Source: Zhenhengia yiwuensis
Lineage (GTDB): Bacteria; Bacillota; Clostridia; Lachnospirales; Cellulosilyticaceae
Reading direction: 5' to 3'
NCBI RefSeq assembly: GCF_014384995.1
Contig: NZ_JACRSY010000008.1
Coordinates: 1 to 64,000, forward strand
Length of the DNA stretch: 64,000 bases
Made by a program: the position numbers and the translations under genes. The notes below the pieces were generated by a model. The model was not told the DNA's origin and did not search any database. It worked only from the letters and a program-made list of their open reading frames with translations. Shown piece after piece: positions 23,149 to 31,714 of this stretch. Positions within the stretch are counted from its first letter, which is position 1. Every line of letters starts with the position of its first letter.

Positions 23149-23780
23149 TAAATCACCAACTTTTGACCAACTGAAATTTTATTAGGGTCTTTTATATTAT
23201 TCTTCTTTGCAATCGCTTTATAGTTTTCACCATTGCCCGTCATTTTCTTTGCAATAGTCCACAATGTATCACCAGCTTTAACAATATAAGTCCCACCAAC
23301 TTCCTTAGTTTCCCTTTTAGTGCTTGGTGTTGAAACAGTAGTTCCATTCTTTGTTGTAGTTTGGGTAACTGTACTTGTTTTAATAAAACGATACTCTTTT
23401 AATTCTAGTGTGAAATATACGTCACCTGTTCCATCCTGTTCCCCGTAGGTGAATGATTCAATAGCCATAGCATAATTAATTGGTGTGCCTGTTACGATCA
23501 ATCTAATAGGCTTACCACTTTCTTTCCATTTAAGAATGTATTTTATAAATTCACTAGGTTTTGGGAATCCCTTATATAAACAAAAAGAATACTCTTGATT
23601 AGGGAAAAAGCTGGATATGCTAATAGATGCAAGTCCAGCTTTTCCAATTAGATTTATTTCACCAATACTATTTATATTAACCGTAGTATTTTGGTTTGGT
23701 AATGTTATTTCAAATGAGGATGGTATAACTGGTAGTTGTAGCCTATCCTCGTTGTTATTAAAAGATAAATAATAATCCAT
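23148..23780 (-). CDS. XkdP-like LysM tail protein
   Basis: A 210-residue protein. An N-terminal tail domain (about 1-135) is followed by a Thr-rich linker and one C-terminal LysM domain (GGTYIVKAGDTLWTIAKKMT to NKISVGQKLVI). This is the standard XkdP architecture; LysM may help the baseplate hold peptidoglycan. Confidence 0.85.
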   Translation of the reverse strand: MDYYLSFNNNEDRLQLPVIPSSFEITLPNQNTTVNINSIGEINLIGKAGLASISISSFFPNQEYSFCLYKGFPKPSEFIKYILKWKESGKPIRLIVTGTPINYAMAIESFTYGEQDGTGDVYFTLELKEYRFIKTSTVTQTTTKNGTTVSTPSTKRETKEVGGTYIVKAGDTLWTIAKKMTGNGENYKAIAKKNNIKDPNKISVGQKLVI

Positions 23781-23792
23781 GTTATACCTCCC

Positions 23793-25991
23793 TTATGCCA
23801 TATTTAATGCTTGTTTTTGGAATTTGTTATAAAGGGCATTTGCTATTCTGTCAATGTCTGCATCCTCATGGACAATGATTGTGTCAGCCAATTTTTCAAG
23901 GCTAAAACCTTTTGCTGATTTCTTGCCATCTTGATATGCCATTCTCATAGATTCATCATGTGGATATACTCTTGTTCCTTTTGGTAAGTCAACAATTTCT
24001 GCCCCTTTATCGTGAATCATAGCCGTACCACCACGCCAATTATCAGTACCAGTATAAAGTTTTGGAATTTCGGGAATTACACCATTTCCATCTTTACCCT
24101 CAAAACCGATAAATGACCCGATTTTGTTAATTCCACGAATACCACCATTAATAAAACCTATAATTCCATTAATAGTACCTTTAGCAATACCTTTGATTCC
24201 CTCAAAGATTCCTGTAAAGATGTTTTTAACACCCTCCCATGCTCTCGCCCAATTACCAGTAAATACACCAGCGATAAAGTCCACTAGACCATTGAAAATA
24301 TCAACCACGCCATTAATAACGTCTGCAATGCCTGTTATCCAGCCACCCAATAAGCCACCAACGGCGTTCACCATAACAAAGAATCCACCAATGATACCAA
24401 ATAAGATTGGCTTTAGAAACTCATTCCAAAGTGAACTGAATACACTCCACAATACAGAACAAAGACCACTAATAATATCTACGACATTAGTCCATGCTTG
24501 CTTCAATGCTTCAAAGTCTAAGCCTAGCCCCTCTAAGTATGATTTGATTTTATCCCAAACCCCTTTGAAAAATGCTGTTATTGGCTCCCAATACTTAATG
24601 ACCAAACCAGCCACTAATGCAATAGCTGTAATTGCAAAGACAATCTTATTTGCTGGACTTAAAATGATACTAGATAGTGCTTTGACAATACCACCAGTTT
24701 GTGATACTTTACGCCCAAAGTCACCATACATTTTAATACCACTTCCTACCATCCTAATTACCTTACCAAATGCAATCACCATTAGGGGCATGACAGCAAC
24801 CATACCACCAATTTTCAAGATTGTACCTTGTGTACTTGCATCTAGTTTTAGGAACTTATCAGCTAGTTTCATAGCCCATTGTGCCACGCTTCTTAGTTTA
24901 GGCTCTAGCTTATCACCTATAATCATTTGAATGCCCTCTAGCTTACTCCCTAACATTGTCCAGTCACCAGCTAAGTTATCAAGCATCCTGTTACTCATTT
25001 TCTCGGCACTACCTTTGGATGTATCAATGGCGTTTGATAACTTCATAAATTCTTCTTCACTAGCATTAACAATGGCTAATAGACCAGCCATTCCAGTTTT
25101 TCCAGCAATAGCTTCAGCATTCATTGCTTTTTCAGCTTCAGTCATTTGATTAAAGGCTTTTCTTAGTTCAAGAATAGTTTCTTTAAATGAAACCATAGAA
25201 CCATCGGCATTTGTTGTTTCAATTACATATTTCCCCAACTGTTTACCACTAAGTTCTATAGCACCAACTGTTTCTGTCATAATCTTTCTCAATGCTGTAC
25301 CAGCTTGGGATGCTTTAATACCACTATTAGCCATAAGACCAATAGCAAGTGCTGTATCTTCAATAGTGTAATTAAAAGCACCAGCTACAGACCCAACGTA
25401 TGTAAACGCTTCACCCATCATACCAATAGTTGTATTTGAATTTGTTGCTGTACTTGCTAGTACGTCAGCCATGCGTGATGATTCACCAGCAAGCAAACCA
25501 AATGCACTTAAACTGTCGGTAATAATGTCCGTAACCATTGCCAAATCTTCACCCGTAAAACTTGCAGCGTTAAGTATTCCAGCCGTACCCTCTATCATTT
25601 GGTCAGCATCCCAACCAGCCAATGCCATGTACTGCATAGCATCGCCAACTTGGGATGCTGACCATGCCGTTTCCTCACCCAACAACTTAGCGTGTTCTGA
25701 TAGGCGTTGTAGTTGTGCATCAGTAGCACCAGCTAAGGTTGCAACTTTACTCATAGATGCTGAAAAGTCTTTTTGAACCATAACACTACTTGTTGCAATA
25801 GCCGTCATTGGTAGGGTTAACCCCGTAGCCATTTTAGTTCCAGCACCCTCGATACTCTTACCAATCTTATCAACATCTTTTGATAATCTTTGTGCCTGTC
25901 TAGTGTATTTAGTCATACCACCTTGAACAGTATTTAAAACTGGTGTGAATTGGTCTTTAAGTCTAATTACTGCATCAATTATATTTGCCAT
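23793..25991 (-). CDS. Tail tape measure protein (TP901 family)
   Basis: A 732-residue tape measure protein that sets tail length. Coiled coil at the N-terminus (IRLKDQFTPVLNTVQGGMTKY), TP901 core (about 75-330, with MQYMALAGWDADQMIEGTAGI), then several hydrophobic segments (about 395-570) and a glycine-rich helical part. Its ATG overlaps the stop of the frameshifted chaperone extension by one base, so both are coupled. Confidence 0.9.
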   Translation of the reverse strand: MANIIDAVIRLKDQFTPVLNTVQGGMTKYTRQAQRLSKDVDKIGKSIEGAGTKMATGLTLPMTAIATSSVMVQKDFSASMSKVATLAGATDAQLQRLSEHAKLLGEETAWSASQVGDAMQYMALAGWDADQMIEGTAGILNAASFTGEDLAMVTDIITDSLSAFGLLAGESSRMADVLASTATNSNTTIGMMGEAFTYVGSVAGAFNYTIEDTALAIGLMANSGIKASQAGTALRKIMTETVGAIELSGKQLGKYVIETTNADGSMVSFKETILELRKAFNQMTEAEKAMNAEAIAGKTGMAGLLAIVNASEEEFMKLSNAIDTSKGSAEKMSNRMLDNLAGDWTMLGSKLEGIQMIIGDKLEPKLRSVAQWAMKLADKFLKLDASTQGTILKIGGMVAVMPLMVIAFGKVIRMVGSGIKMYGDFGRKVSQTGGIVKALSSIILSPANKIVFAITAIALVAGLVIKYWEPITAFFKGVWDKIKSYLEGLGLDFEALKQAWTNVVDIISGLCSVLWSVFSSLWNEFLKPILFGIIGGFFVMVNAVGGLLGGWITGIADVINGVVDIFNGLVDFIAGVFTGNWARAWEGVKNIFTGIFEGIKGIAKGTINGIIGFINGGIRGINKIGSFIGFEGKDGNGVIPEIPKLYTGTDNWRGGTAMIHDKGAEIVDLPKGTRVYPHDESMRMAYQDGKKSAKGFSLEKLADTIIVHEDADIDRIANALYNKFQKQALNMA

Positions 25992-26580
25992 TATTCACCC
26001 CCGTACATCTGTTTCATTTCCTCGTTTCGTTCTTCAATCTCACGTTTCATAAAACATAATAGGATGCGTTTTTCACCATAGGGGAGTTTATAAAATTGTG
26101 AAGGCAACATACTTTTGTACTTAAACATTAAGTACATTAGTTGCATTTCCCAATCATTTTCTATTGCTTTTTTACCTCTTCCTCATCATCTTCTGATTTG
26201 TCATAACCCGATAATTCTTGAATAGTATTTGAAATGTCAGCAATTTCACCAGCTAAGAATAATTTTTTAGCTAATTCTTTAGGTGTAACACATCCAAAAT
26301 GTTTCATAAGTTTTTTATCTTTAAGACTAGGTTCTATTACACCATCAATAATTGTTAATACTTGCATATCAAAAAGATTAATGTCACGAACCCCACCTTT
26401 TTTAGTTAAATCAATAGCTGACTTTTGAATGTCTGCATATCTTTCGCCGTCAATAGCTTGACAAGTGATTTTAAATTTTTCCCCCATAAGTTTAGAAAGT
26501 CTTGGAATTTCAATTTCTTTCTTTGGCATTTCTGTGATCGTTTTTGAATCCATTTGTAAAAGTTTATCAATTAAAGACAT
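25991..26580 (-). CDS. Tail assembly chaperone, -1 frameshift fusion
   Basis: The chaperone gene's last codons read GAG GTA AAA AAG CAA TAG. Slipping back one base at A AAA AAG opens a second frame with no stop until TAA at 25991-25993: 59-60 further residues beginning AIENDWEMQLMYLMFKY and ending EMKQMYGGE. The extension exactly fills the gap to the tape measure gene. This is the conserved gpG-GT type of programmed frameshift of long-tailed phages. Confidence 0.82.
26161..26580 (-). CDS. Tail assembly chaperone, unshifted product (XkdN-like)
   Basis: A 139-residue protein starting MSLIDKLLQMDSKTITEM after AAGGAGAA. It includes ADIQKSAIDLTKKGG and the LAGEIADISNTIQELSGY segment typical of XkdN-like chaperones. 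It would keep the tape measure soluble until tube assembly, with the frameshifted form present in smaller amounts. An upstream in-frame extension has no ribosome site and crosses the terminator hairpin. Confidence 0.82.
   Translation of the reverse strand: MSLIDKLLQMDSKTITEMPKKEIEIPRLSKLMGEKFKITCQAIDGERYADIQKSAIDLTKKGGVRDINLFDMQVLTIIDGVIEPSLKDKKLMKHFGCVTPKELAKKLFLAGEIADISNTIQELSGYDKSEDDEEEVKKQ
26167..26173 (-). promoter_or_regulatory. Slippery heptamer A AAA AAG
   Basis: Read on the minus strand in the zero frame as GTA AAA AAG, a standard X XXY YYZ site for -1 frameshifting, two codons before the zero-frame stop. No strong downstream hairpin was identified by eye. Confidence 0.78.
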
Positions 26581-26632
26581 ATTGTAATTTCTCCTTGTTA
26601 TCTTGTTATTTTTTTGCGTTTTTAATAAGATA

Positions 26633-26655
26633 AGCATCCCATTTATAAGGATGCT
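26633..26655 (-). terminator. Hairpin after the tail tube gene
   Basis: AGCATCC and GGATGCT with a 9-base loop, followed on the minus strand by TATCTTATTAAAA. The weak T-run suggests partial termination, tuning tube versus chaperone expression. Confidence 0.5.
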
Positions 26656-26682
26656 TTTAAATTTGTATGTTTTTATCAACTA

Positions 26683-27114
26683 CTATTCAGCAGTATCTAA
26701 AATATCCCACTCGCTGAATGAAAATGGTAATTGTTCCTCACCTAATGATTTAGCTGACCAGTTGGCAAGTGTTAACTCGCTGAATACTGCATCTTTAATC
26801 ACAATGCGTTCAGAACCGATTGCATCGGGGTCATCTAATTTTGAAATGATTGTGCAAACTGTCTGTTTTCCCTGTTTCATGTTCTCATTTAATTTTTTAA
26901 TAAAGTAAGATGATACCTTATTGAGTGTTACTGAACCACTGCAAGAGTACCCTGTTACTTTTTGTGCTTTTGCAAGTCTACGGGACATATTAACATCCGT
27001 CATATCAAGGCTCACTTTAGCTTCAAAAGCCGTAACCTCTGCCATGTAGTCACCATCAACCCACAATTCCCCAAATGTACCATTCATCACTTGTTGTGCT
27101 TGAAATTTATTCAT
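26683..27114 (-). CDS. Tail tube protein (XkdM-like)
   Basis: A 143-residue tube protein of the PBSX XkdM family: MNGTFGELWVDGDYMAEVTAFEA near the start, KVTGYSCSGSVTLNKVSSYF in the middle. It directly follows the sheath gene, the standard order for contractile tails. Confidence 0.85.
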   Translation of the reverse strand: MNKFQAQQVMNGTFGELWVDGDYMAEVTAFEAKVSLDMTDVNMSRRLAKAQKVTGYSCSGSVTLNKVSSYFIKKLNENMKQGKQTVCTIISKLDDPDAIGSERIVIKDAVFSELTLANWSAKSLGEEQLPFSFSEWDILDTAE

Positions 27115-27136
27115 ATTTTGTCCTCCCTAAGTTGTA

Positions 27137-27166
27137 TAAAAAATGGACTGGTATTTTTACCAGTCC
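27137..27166 (-). terminator. Hairpin terminator after the sheath gene
   Basis: Minus strand: GGACTGGTAAAAATACCAGTCC is a perfect 9-bp stem followed by ATTTTTT, lying between sheath and tube genes. Confidence 0.72.
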
Positions 27167-28270
27167 TTAAATATTTACATTTAATGTAATATCTTCTAAT
27201 GCATCAAGTAACTTAACATTCATTACTAAGAATACTTGGTCACGGGTATTAGCTTTTTTAATAGCTAAATCATCCATTTCCTCTACATCTACACCAATAG
27301 ATTTTAAATAGATTCTTTGGCGTTCAACATCAATTTCCACTCTATTCTCGTATGAGTTATCAAGAATGTTGTCGTATACTAAACCATCAATGTATGCTTG
27401 AATTGCAGTAATAAGAATACATTTACTGTCATAGCTATTTGGATATTTACCAATATATGAATCCTCACAAGTCTTTTTAATATCCATGTACATCATGTTC
27501 ATAGCATCCACAAGTTTAATTTTCTTGAATGAATCTCCCTTATCTACAATAGTTGTTGTGAAGCTGTTTACACCTCTAGCAATTTTAGCTTTTGTCCCAT
27601 CGTGATATAAAACAAGTTCACCATTATCAATGGCTGTGTCCATATCCTCTTTTGATAATCTTGTAAAGTCAACAACTTCTGCAAGTGGTGCGTAGGTGGC
27701 ACTAATTGTAAGTGGTGTACCAGCTAATAGACCAGCAATACGTGCTGTATATTCTGCTGTTGTAAAAGCTGAATCTTTTAATGTTGTTACAATGTTTTCT
27801 GTTGTGAAGTTAACAACTTTTTCACTATCCCCACCCACTACATTAGGTAATACAATAGTTGCTTTCTTATCTAGTCCTTTGAACCATGTATTTACTGTAG
27901 CAACGTCTTTTCCTTCAATTTCTGGAAATGCTAAATAATCAAATGCAAGCGTAGATAATGCAGTTTGTACATTTGTATAGTTTTCTACATCCTCTTGACC
28001 ACGCATAACAACGATTAGTTTCTTTGGTGGTGTAACATAACCCATAAATGCAAGCTGAATTAATAGGTATTGTTCTTTTGTAAATGGTGCTTCTTCTGTT
28101 GCTGTGTCTGTACCTGCTGGCACATCTCCAAAACCTCTATATTCATAGATACTTTGTGTAGCACCTTCTCTACTATGTGTCATTACTAACGCAACCACAC
28201 CACGTTGACCACGTTTGATTGCAGTCACGGCTTTTTCTTTAAAGTTAATTATAATATTTGGTAATGCCAT
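27167..28270 (-). CDS. Contractile tail sheath protein (XkdK-like)
   Basis: A 367-residue sheath protein. The N-terminus PNIIINFKEKAVTAIKRGQRG and the segment ARIAGLLAGTPLTISATYAPL identify the XkdK/phage sheath family; the C-terminal domain (IDVERQRIYLKSIGVDVEEM) forms the inner ring. It shows prophage 2 is a myophage-type virion. The length is a little short of most sheaths (about 350-480). Confidence 0.92.
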   Translation of the reverse strand: MALPNIIINFKEKAVTAIKRGQRGVVALVMTHSREGATQSIYEYRGFGDVPAGTDTATEEAPFTKEQYLLIQLAFMGYVTPPKKLIVVMRGQEDVENYTNVQTALSTLAFDYLAFPEIEGKDVATVNTWFKGLDKKATIVLPNVVGGDSEKVVNFTTENIVTTLKDSAFTTAEYTARIAGLLAGTPLTISATYAPLAEVVDFTRLSKEDMDTAIDNGELVLYHDGTKAKIARGVNSFTTTIVDKGDSFKKIKLVDAMNMMYMDIKKTCEDSYIGKYPNSYDSKCILITAIQAYIDGLVYDNILDNSYENRVEIDVERQRIYLKSIGVDVEEMDDLAIKKANTRDQVFLVMNVKLLDALEDITLNVNI

Positions 28271-28282
28271 GTTATTTCCTTT

Positions 28283-28729
28283 CTAGTAATGTAATTTAGT
28301 CCTATAGTTTATGTCTTTGGCTGTCGGCACATCATCCATTGGTACATCATTAATAACTTCCTTATAGCTGATTGAAAAAGAAAATTGAAATGTATCTCCA
28401 TCCTCATTTGCTTTTTCAGTTTCACTATTTTCTATTAATAACTTTCTCTCTCCAACTTCTAATGTTATACCAAATGCCCTTTTTAATTGATTCATCATGT
28501 CATAATTTGCAAGGCTGTTTTTATCATTAGTGAAGTATGTAACCACGATCAAAATAGTTGTAGTAGCTATGTGCCTTGTTTCCGTGGTGGTATCTACGGG
28601 GTAAAGCCCAATAAAAAAGCACGGTTTGTTGTAACCTTCTGTTACTTCATCACCGTACACGGGAATTTTAGGGAATGTTTTTGTTAGGGTACTTGTTACA
28701 CTTCTTGCAATATCTAAGTATCTAACCAT
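28283..28729 (-). CDS. Tail terminator-like protein
   Basis: A 148-residue protein in the tail-terminator position, between gp10-like and sheath genes. Features: YLDIARSVTSTLTKTFPKIPVYGDEV, then CFFIGLYPVDTTTET. It likely caps the tube and joins it to the head, by analogy with DUF6838-type genes at this place. The family name is tentative. Confidence 0.62.
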   Translation of the reverse strand: MVRYLDIARSVTSTLTKTFPKIPVYGDEVTEGYNKPCFFIGLYPVDTTTETRHIATTTILIVVTYFTNDKNSLANYDMMNQLKRAFGITLEVGERKLLIENSETEKANEDGDTFQFSFSISYKEVINDVPMDDVPTAKDINYRTKLHY

Positions 28730-29194
28730 TTATATATTCCTAATCATCTTATTAACCATCTTTTCAACATCCGATGGAAATTCTTTTTGGAATTGTATGG
28801 TTGTCTTTTTAACCATATATTTACCTTCTACCCTTGATTTACCTTTTTCATACTTCTTTCTATTTGCTGTGGATACCCTACGCCTTTTCTTATTCTTTGG
28901 CTGGCTTTTAGGTGCTACAACATCGTGACCACGTTCTATTAAGTGGAAGTGGGGTGCTGTTGACCTAAATTCAACAAATCTATCTGACCCGTACCCTTGA
29001 ACCTTACTTACTCTATATGATTTCATCAATTTACGCTTAGTATTAGCGTTTCCACTATCGGGAGTTAACTGCTTAACGTGATTCCTAAATTTATTACCCA
29101 TCTTAACCAATAATTCATCTGATTGTTTCGGGTAATTATTGGCGAGAACTTCAAGTTTTTTACTTAATGTATCTAGTCCATTAATTTCAAACAT
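28730..29194 (-). CDS. HK97 gp10-like head-tail protein
   Basis: A 154-residue basic protein, GLDTLSKKLEVLANNYPKQSDELL, and FRSTAPHFHLIERGHDVVAPK matching the gp10 family's RT.PH..liE.G motif. It takes part in head-tail joining. Basic middle part (KNKKRRRVSTANRKKYEKGK). Confidence 0.82.
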   Translation of the reverse strand: MFEINGLDTLSKKLEVLANNYPKQSDELLVKMGNKFRNHVKQLTPDSGNANTKRKLMKSYRVSKVQGYGSDRFVEFRSTAPHFHLIERGHDVVAPKSQPKNKKRRRVSTANRKKYEKGKSRVEGKYMVKKTTIQFQKEFPSDVEKMVNKMIRNI

Positions 29195-29195
29195 A

Positions 29196-29522
29196 TTACT
29201 CCCCCTTATCAGTTGCAGTAATTTCTAGGGCAAAATGCCCCTCGTCAACATCAACTATATTTGTTATATGTAACTTTTTGTTATTGTACACAATCTTCAT
29301 ATCTTCAAAAATATCATTAAAATATCTTGTTGTGATATGATATACGGATTCGGGGTTTAGTCTTTCAGCTACCGACAATTCATATCCTCTTAGCTTTCTA
29401 ACACTCGCCCATACAGTTCTATGAACCAATTCCCCTTTTACCGTTTGACCAATCTCATTCACTCTTTCCCCATAGGTTAGGAATGAAATTCGTTTATTTA
29501 ATTTACCTACATCAAAGTGCAT
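29196..29522 (-). CDS. Head closure/adaptor protein
   Basis: A 108-residue protein of the SPP1 gp16-like adaptor group: GKLNKRISFLTYGERVNEIGQ at the start and TTRYFNDIFEDMKIVYNNKKLHI. The usual family length is 100-115. Position between gp6-like and gp10-like genes fits. Confidence 0.82.
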   Translation of the reverse strand: MHFDVGKLNKRISFLTYGERVNEIGQTVKGELVHRTVWASVRKLRGYELSVAERLNPESVYHITTRYFNDIFEDMKIVYNNKKLHITNIVDVDEGHFALEITATDKGE

Positions 29523-29533
29523 TGAATCACCCC

Positions 29534-29827
29534 TTACAGTAAATTAATTGAATGTCTGCCAAGTAAACTTACAAGCATTTCATTAAATCTAAGATTTAGT
29601 TTGTCATTAATCGCAATTGTTCGGTTATCATAAAATTCAGCTAGTAACAAGAGGACTGCAAGGCAAATGTCCTCTTGTTCGTCTAACTGTTCCATAGTTG
29701 TACCCGTGAAATTGACAACATATGATTTTGCAGAATCAAGCATTAATTGTATAATTCTATCATCTGAATCATCATCTTGTCTTAGATATTCTTTTGCAAT
29801 ATCTAAATTAATTTCACTTATTTTCAT
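29534..29827 (-). CDS. Head-tail connector (HK97 gp6-like)
   Basis: A 97-residue helical connector: MKISEINLDIAKEYLRQDDD, IIQLMLDSAKSYVVNFTG, ICLAVLLLLAEFYDNR. Forms a ring under the portal. It overlaps the capsid gene stop by one base. Confidence 0.85.
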   Translation of the reverse strand: MKISEINLDIAKEYLRQDDDSDDRIIQLMLDSAKSYVVNFTGTTMEQLDEQEDICLAVLLLLAEFYDNRTIAINDKLNLRFNEMLVSLLGRHSINLL

Positions 29828-31035
29828 TAAGCGTTAGCCACTACACCGACAACCATAGCTTCACCAAGACCACGTTTAATATCTAATCTAATAGAAGCCT
29901 TAATTGCGATTTCGTCACGAACAAAACCATATTCTGTTGATTTTGTAAGTTTTAATGAACGTCTTTCACCAATGATTAATGCACGCTTTAAGTCACCAAA
30001 ATAGATTTCTTTACTATTTTCTTCACCTGTACTTGAAACATATTCTGAAATGATTACTGGTCTACCTAATACAGTATGAGTTGCCCCGAATGGTGATACA
30101 TTATAGTTTTGAGTTAATAATGGCATCCCATTTGCATCTTTCATTTTTGATAATGCTAACGCCATTTTATCAGACATAACCCATGTTGCAGTTTGACGAT
30201 AACGGATTGGTAGTGCATAGTACATATCAATAATGTTGTCAATTTCAATGCCAGCTTGTGCAATAGCTACACCTTTTGAACCGTCTGCTGGTGCTAATGT
30301 ATCATGTTTAACCCCGAATGATTCAAGACCTTGTACATCACCTTCACCCTTAATAATAAGTTCATCAAGTGTAATTCCATATGCATCTGTTAATTGTGTA
30401 ATAAGTTCACCTTCAACATTGTACCCTTCATCTTCTAATACTTCTTCTGAAAAACTAATCATTGTACCAAATTTATGTGGTTCAAGGTTGATTGGTGCAA
30501 ATGTGGCACTTTGTTTTGCGTAGTCAGCAAGTTCAGTCATTGGAACAAATTTTCCAAGTTTATTTGCTTGTACTGGAATTTGGTGGTTAGCACTTGTAAA
30601 GCGTTCTTTTCTGATTGCACCGTAAAGTGGGGAAATATATGCTAATTTATCTAAGATTGTATCAGCAAATGTTTTCTTTGCTACATTTCCAATTGCTTGT
30701 GAACCTTGTACTGTAGTCATTGAATGAACGTTTGCCATATTTCCTCTAACTTCAATCATACCAACTTCAATTTCTTTTGTACCATCTAAAGCACGGATTT
30801 CATCAGCAATTGTTTTTTCTGCTGGTGCTTGTGGTTTTGCTTTTGGTTCAAACGAACGTGTTTCTTCAAGTTCTTTAATAGTTGCATCTAAGCGTGCTAC
30901 TTCTTTTTTGTACCCATCAACTTTTGCAATTTCATCATCTGTAAATGCTCTAGTTTCTGTCATAGCTACAGCCTTAAGTGCTTCTAATTTTTCAATAACT
31001 GCTGTGCGTTGTTCAATTAATTTTTCTAAGTTCAT
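29827..31035 (-). CDS. Major capsid protein (HK97 fold)
   Basis: A 402-residue capsid precursor. An N-terminal coiled-coil scaffolding region (about 1-95, LIEQRTAVIEKLEALKAVAM) is expected to be removed by the prohead protease. The HK97 core follows, with LAYISPLYGAIRKERF, VLEDEGYNVEGELITQLTDAYG and the C-terminal FGDLKRALIIGERRSLKL. Late-operon order protease then capsid is canonical. Confidence 0.92.
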   Translation of the reverse strand: MNLEKLIEQRTAVIEKLEALKAVAMTETRAFTDDEIAKVDGYKKEVARLDATIKELEETRSFEPKAKPQAPAEKTIADEIRALDGTKEIEVGMIEVRGNMANVHSMTTVQGSQAIGNVAKKTFADTILDKLAYISPLYGAIRKERFTSANHQIPVQANKLGKFVPMTELADYAKQSATFAPINLEPHKFGTMISFSEEVLEDEGYNVEGELITQLTDAYGITLDELIIKGEGDVQGLESFGVKHDTLAPADGSKGVAIAQAGIEIDNIIDMYYALPIRYRQTATWVMSDKMALALSKMKDANGMPLLTQNYNVSPFGATHTVLGRPVIISEYVSSTGEENSKEIYFGDLKRALIIGERRSLKLTKSTEYGFVRDEIAIKASIRLDIKRGLGEAMVVGVVANA

Positions 31036-31073
31036 ATGTATTTCTCTCTTTCTTTTTTATAAAAATTTGTGTA

Positions 31074-31102
31074 TAAAAAAAGACCTCCAAAAAATGAGGT
31101 CT
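31074..31102 (-). terminator. Terminator between protease and capsid genes
   Basis: Minus strand: AGACCTC-N8-GAGGTCT followed by seven T residues. It would reduce readthrough or mark a separate capsid transcript. Confidence 0.7.
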
Positions 31103-31108
31103 AATTTT

Positions 31109-31714
31109 TTAATGTGATTTTTTATTTTTTAGTAGCCAAATATCTATATCCAGCATTTGCTGTTCAAACGCTCTTTGACTGTCTTTTACAAGTTCTTCTG
31201 TTGTAGGTGCTGTCTTTGGTGCATCCTCAACTGAACGTGTTTCGATTTCTTCACTTCTAACTGAAACTGATGTTGCAATGTAAGCTGGTGTAATTGTTAA
31301 TAGTGATACTTCCATTAAGTCAATATCATGTAGGGTACGTTTTTGAATTTCCCCGTCTTCTTCCCAAGAATCCTTTAAGTTTCTAAATCCAAATGACCAC
31401 CCTTTAAGATTCCCTTTTTTACCCTCTTGAATAACTTCGGGGTCTGTAACAATCGCCCTTGCTCTTAGTCCAATAGCATCTTCTACTAATTCAAGTGAAC
31501 CGTCTTTTGTATCAGCTAATTTTCTGCGTGAATCGTGATTTAAAAGCATTGAAATACTATCAGCCATTTCTAATGCTCTTTTAAATACGTTAGGTTCTAC
31601 TTTTTCAATGAATTTACCTTTGTGTCCATAAAGTTCCCTTGAAAAACGGTCTACTGCATTAACGTAACCCTCAACAACCATAGAACCGTCACTTCTAATC
31701 TCTATATCCATCAT
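31109..31714 (-). CDS. Prohead protease (HK97 family)
   Basis: About 201 residues. His in SMLLNHDSRRKLADTKDG (about 57-62) and Ser in LKGWSFGFR (about 107-112) fit the S78 protease dyad. EVSLLTITPAY is the typical substrate-strand motif. ATG codon chosen 5 bases after AGGGGG; it overlaps the portal gene by 20 bases. Confidence 0.85.
   Translation of the reverse strand: MMDIEIRSDGSMVVEGYVNAVDRFSRELYGHKGKFIEKVEPNVFKRALEMADSISMLLNHDSRRKLADTKDGSLELVEDAIGLRARAIVTDPEVIQEGKKGNLKGWSFGFRNLKDSWEEDGEIQKRTLHDIDLMEVSLLTITPAYIATSVSVRSEEIETRSVEDAPKTAPTTEELVKDSQRAFEQQMLDIDIWLLKNKKSH

Noticed and set aside
24124..24930. 268-codon plus-strand frame opposite the tape measure gene
   Set aside because: It is antisense to a certain gene, is rich in Pro/Ile/Leu as expected of a shadow frame, and has no ribosome site.
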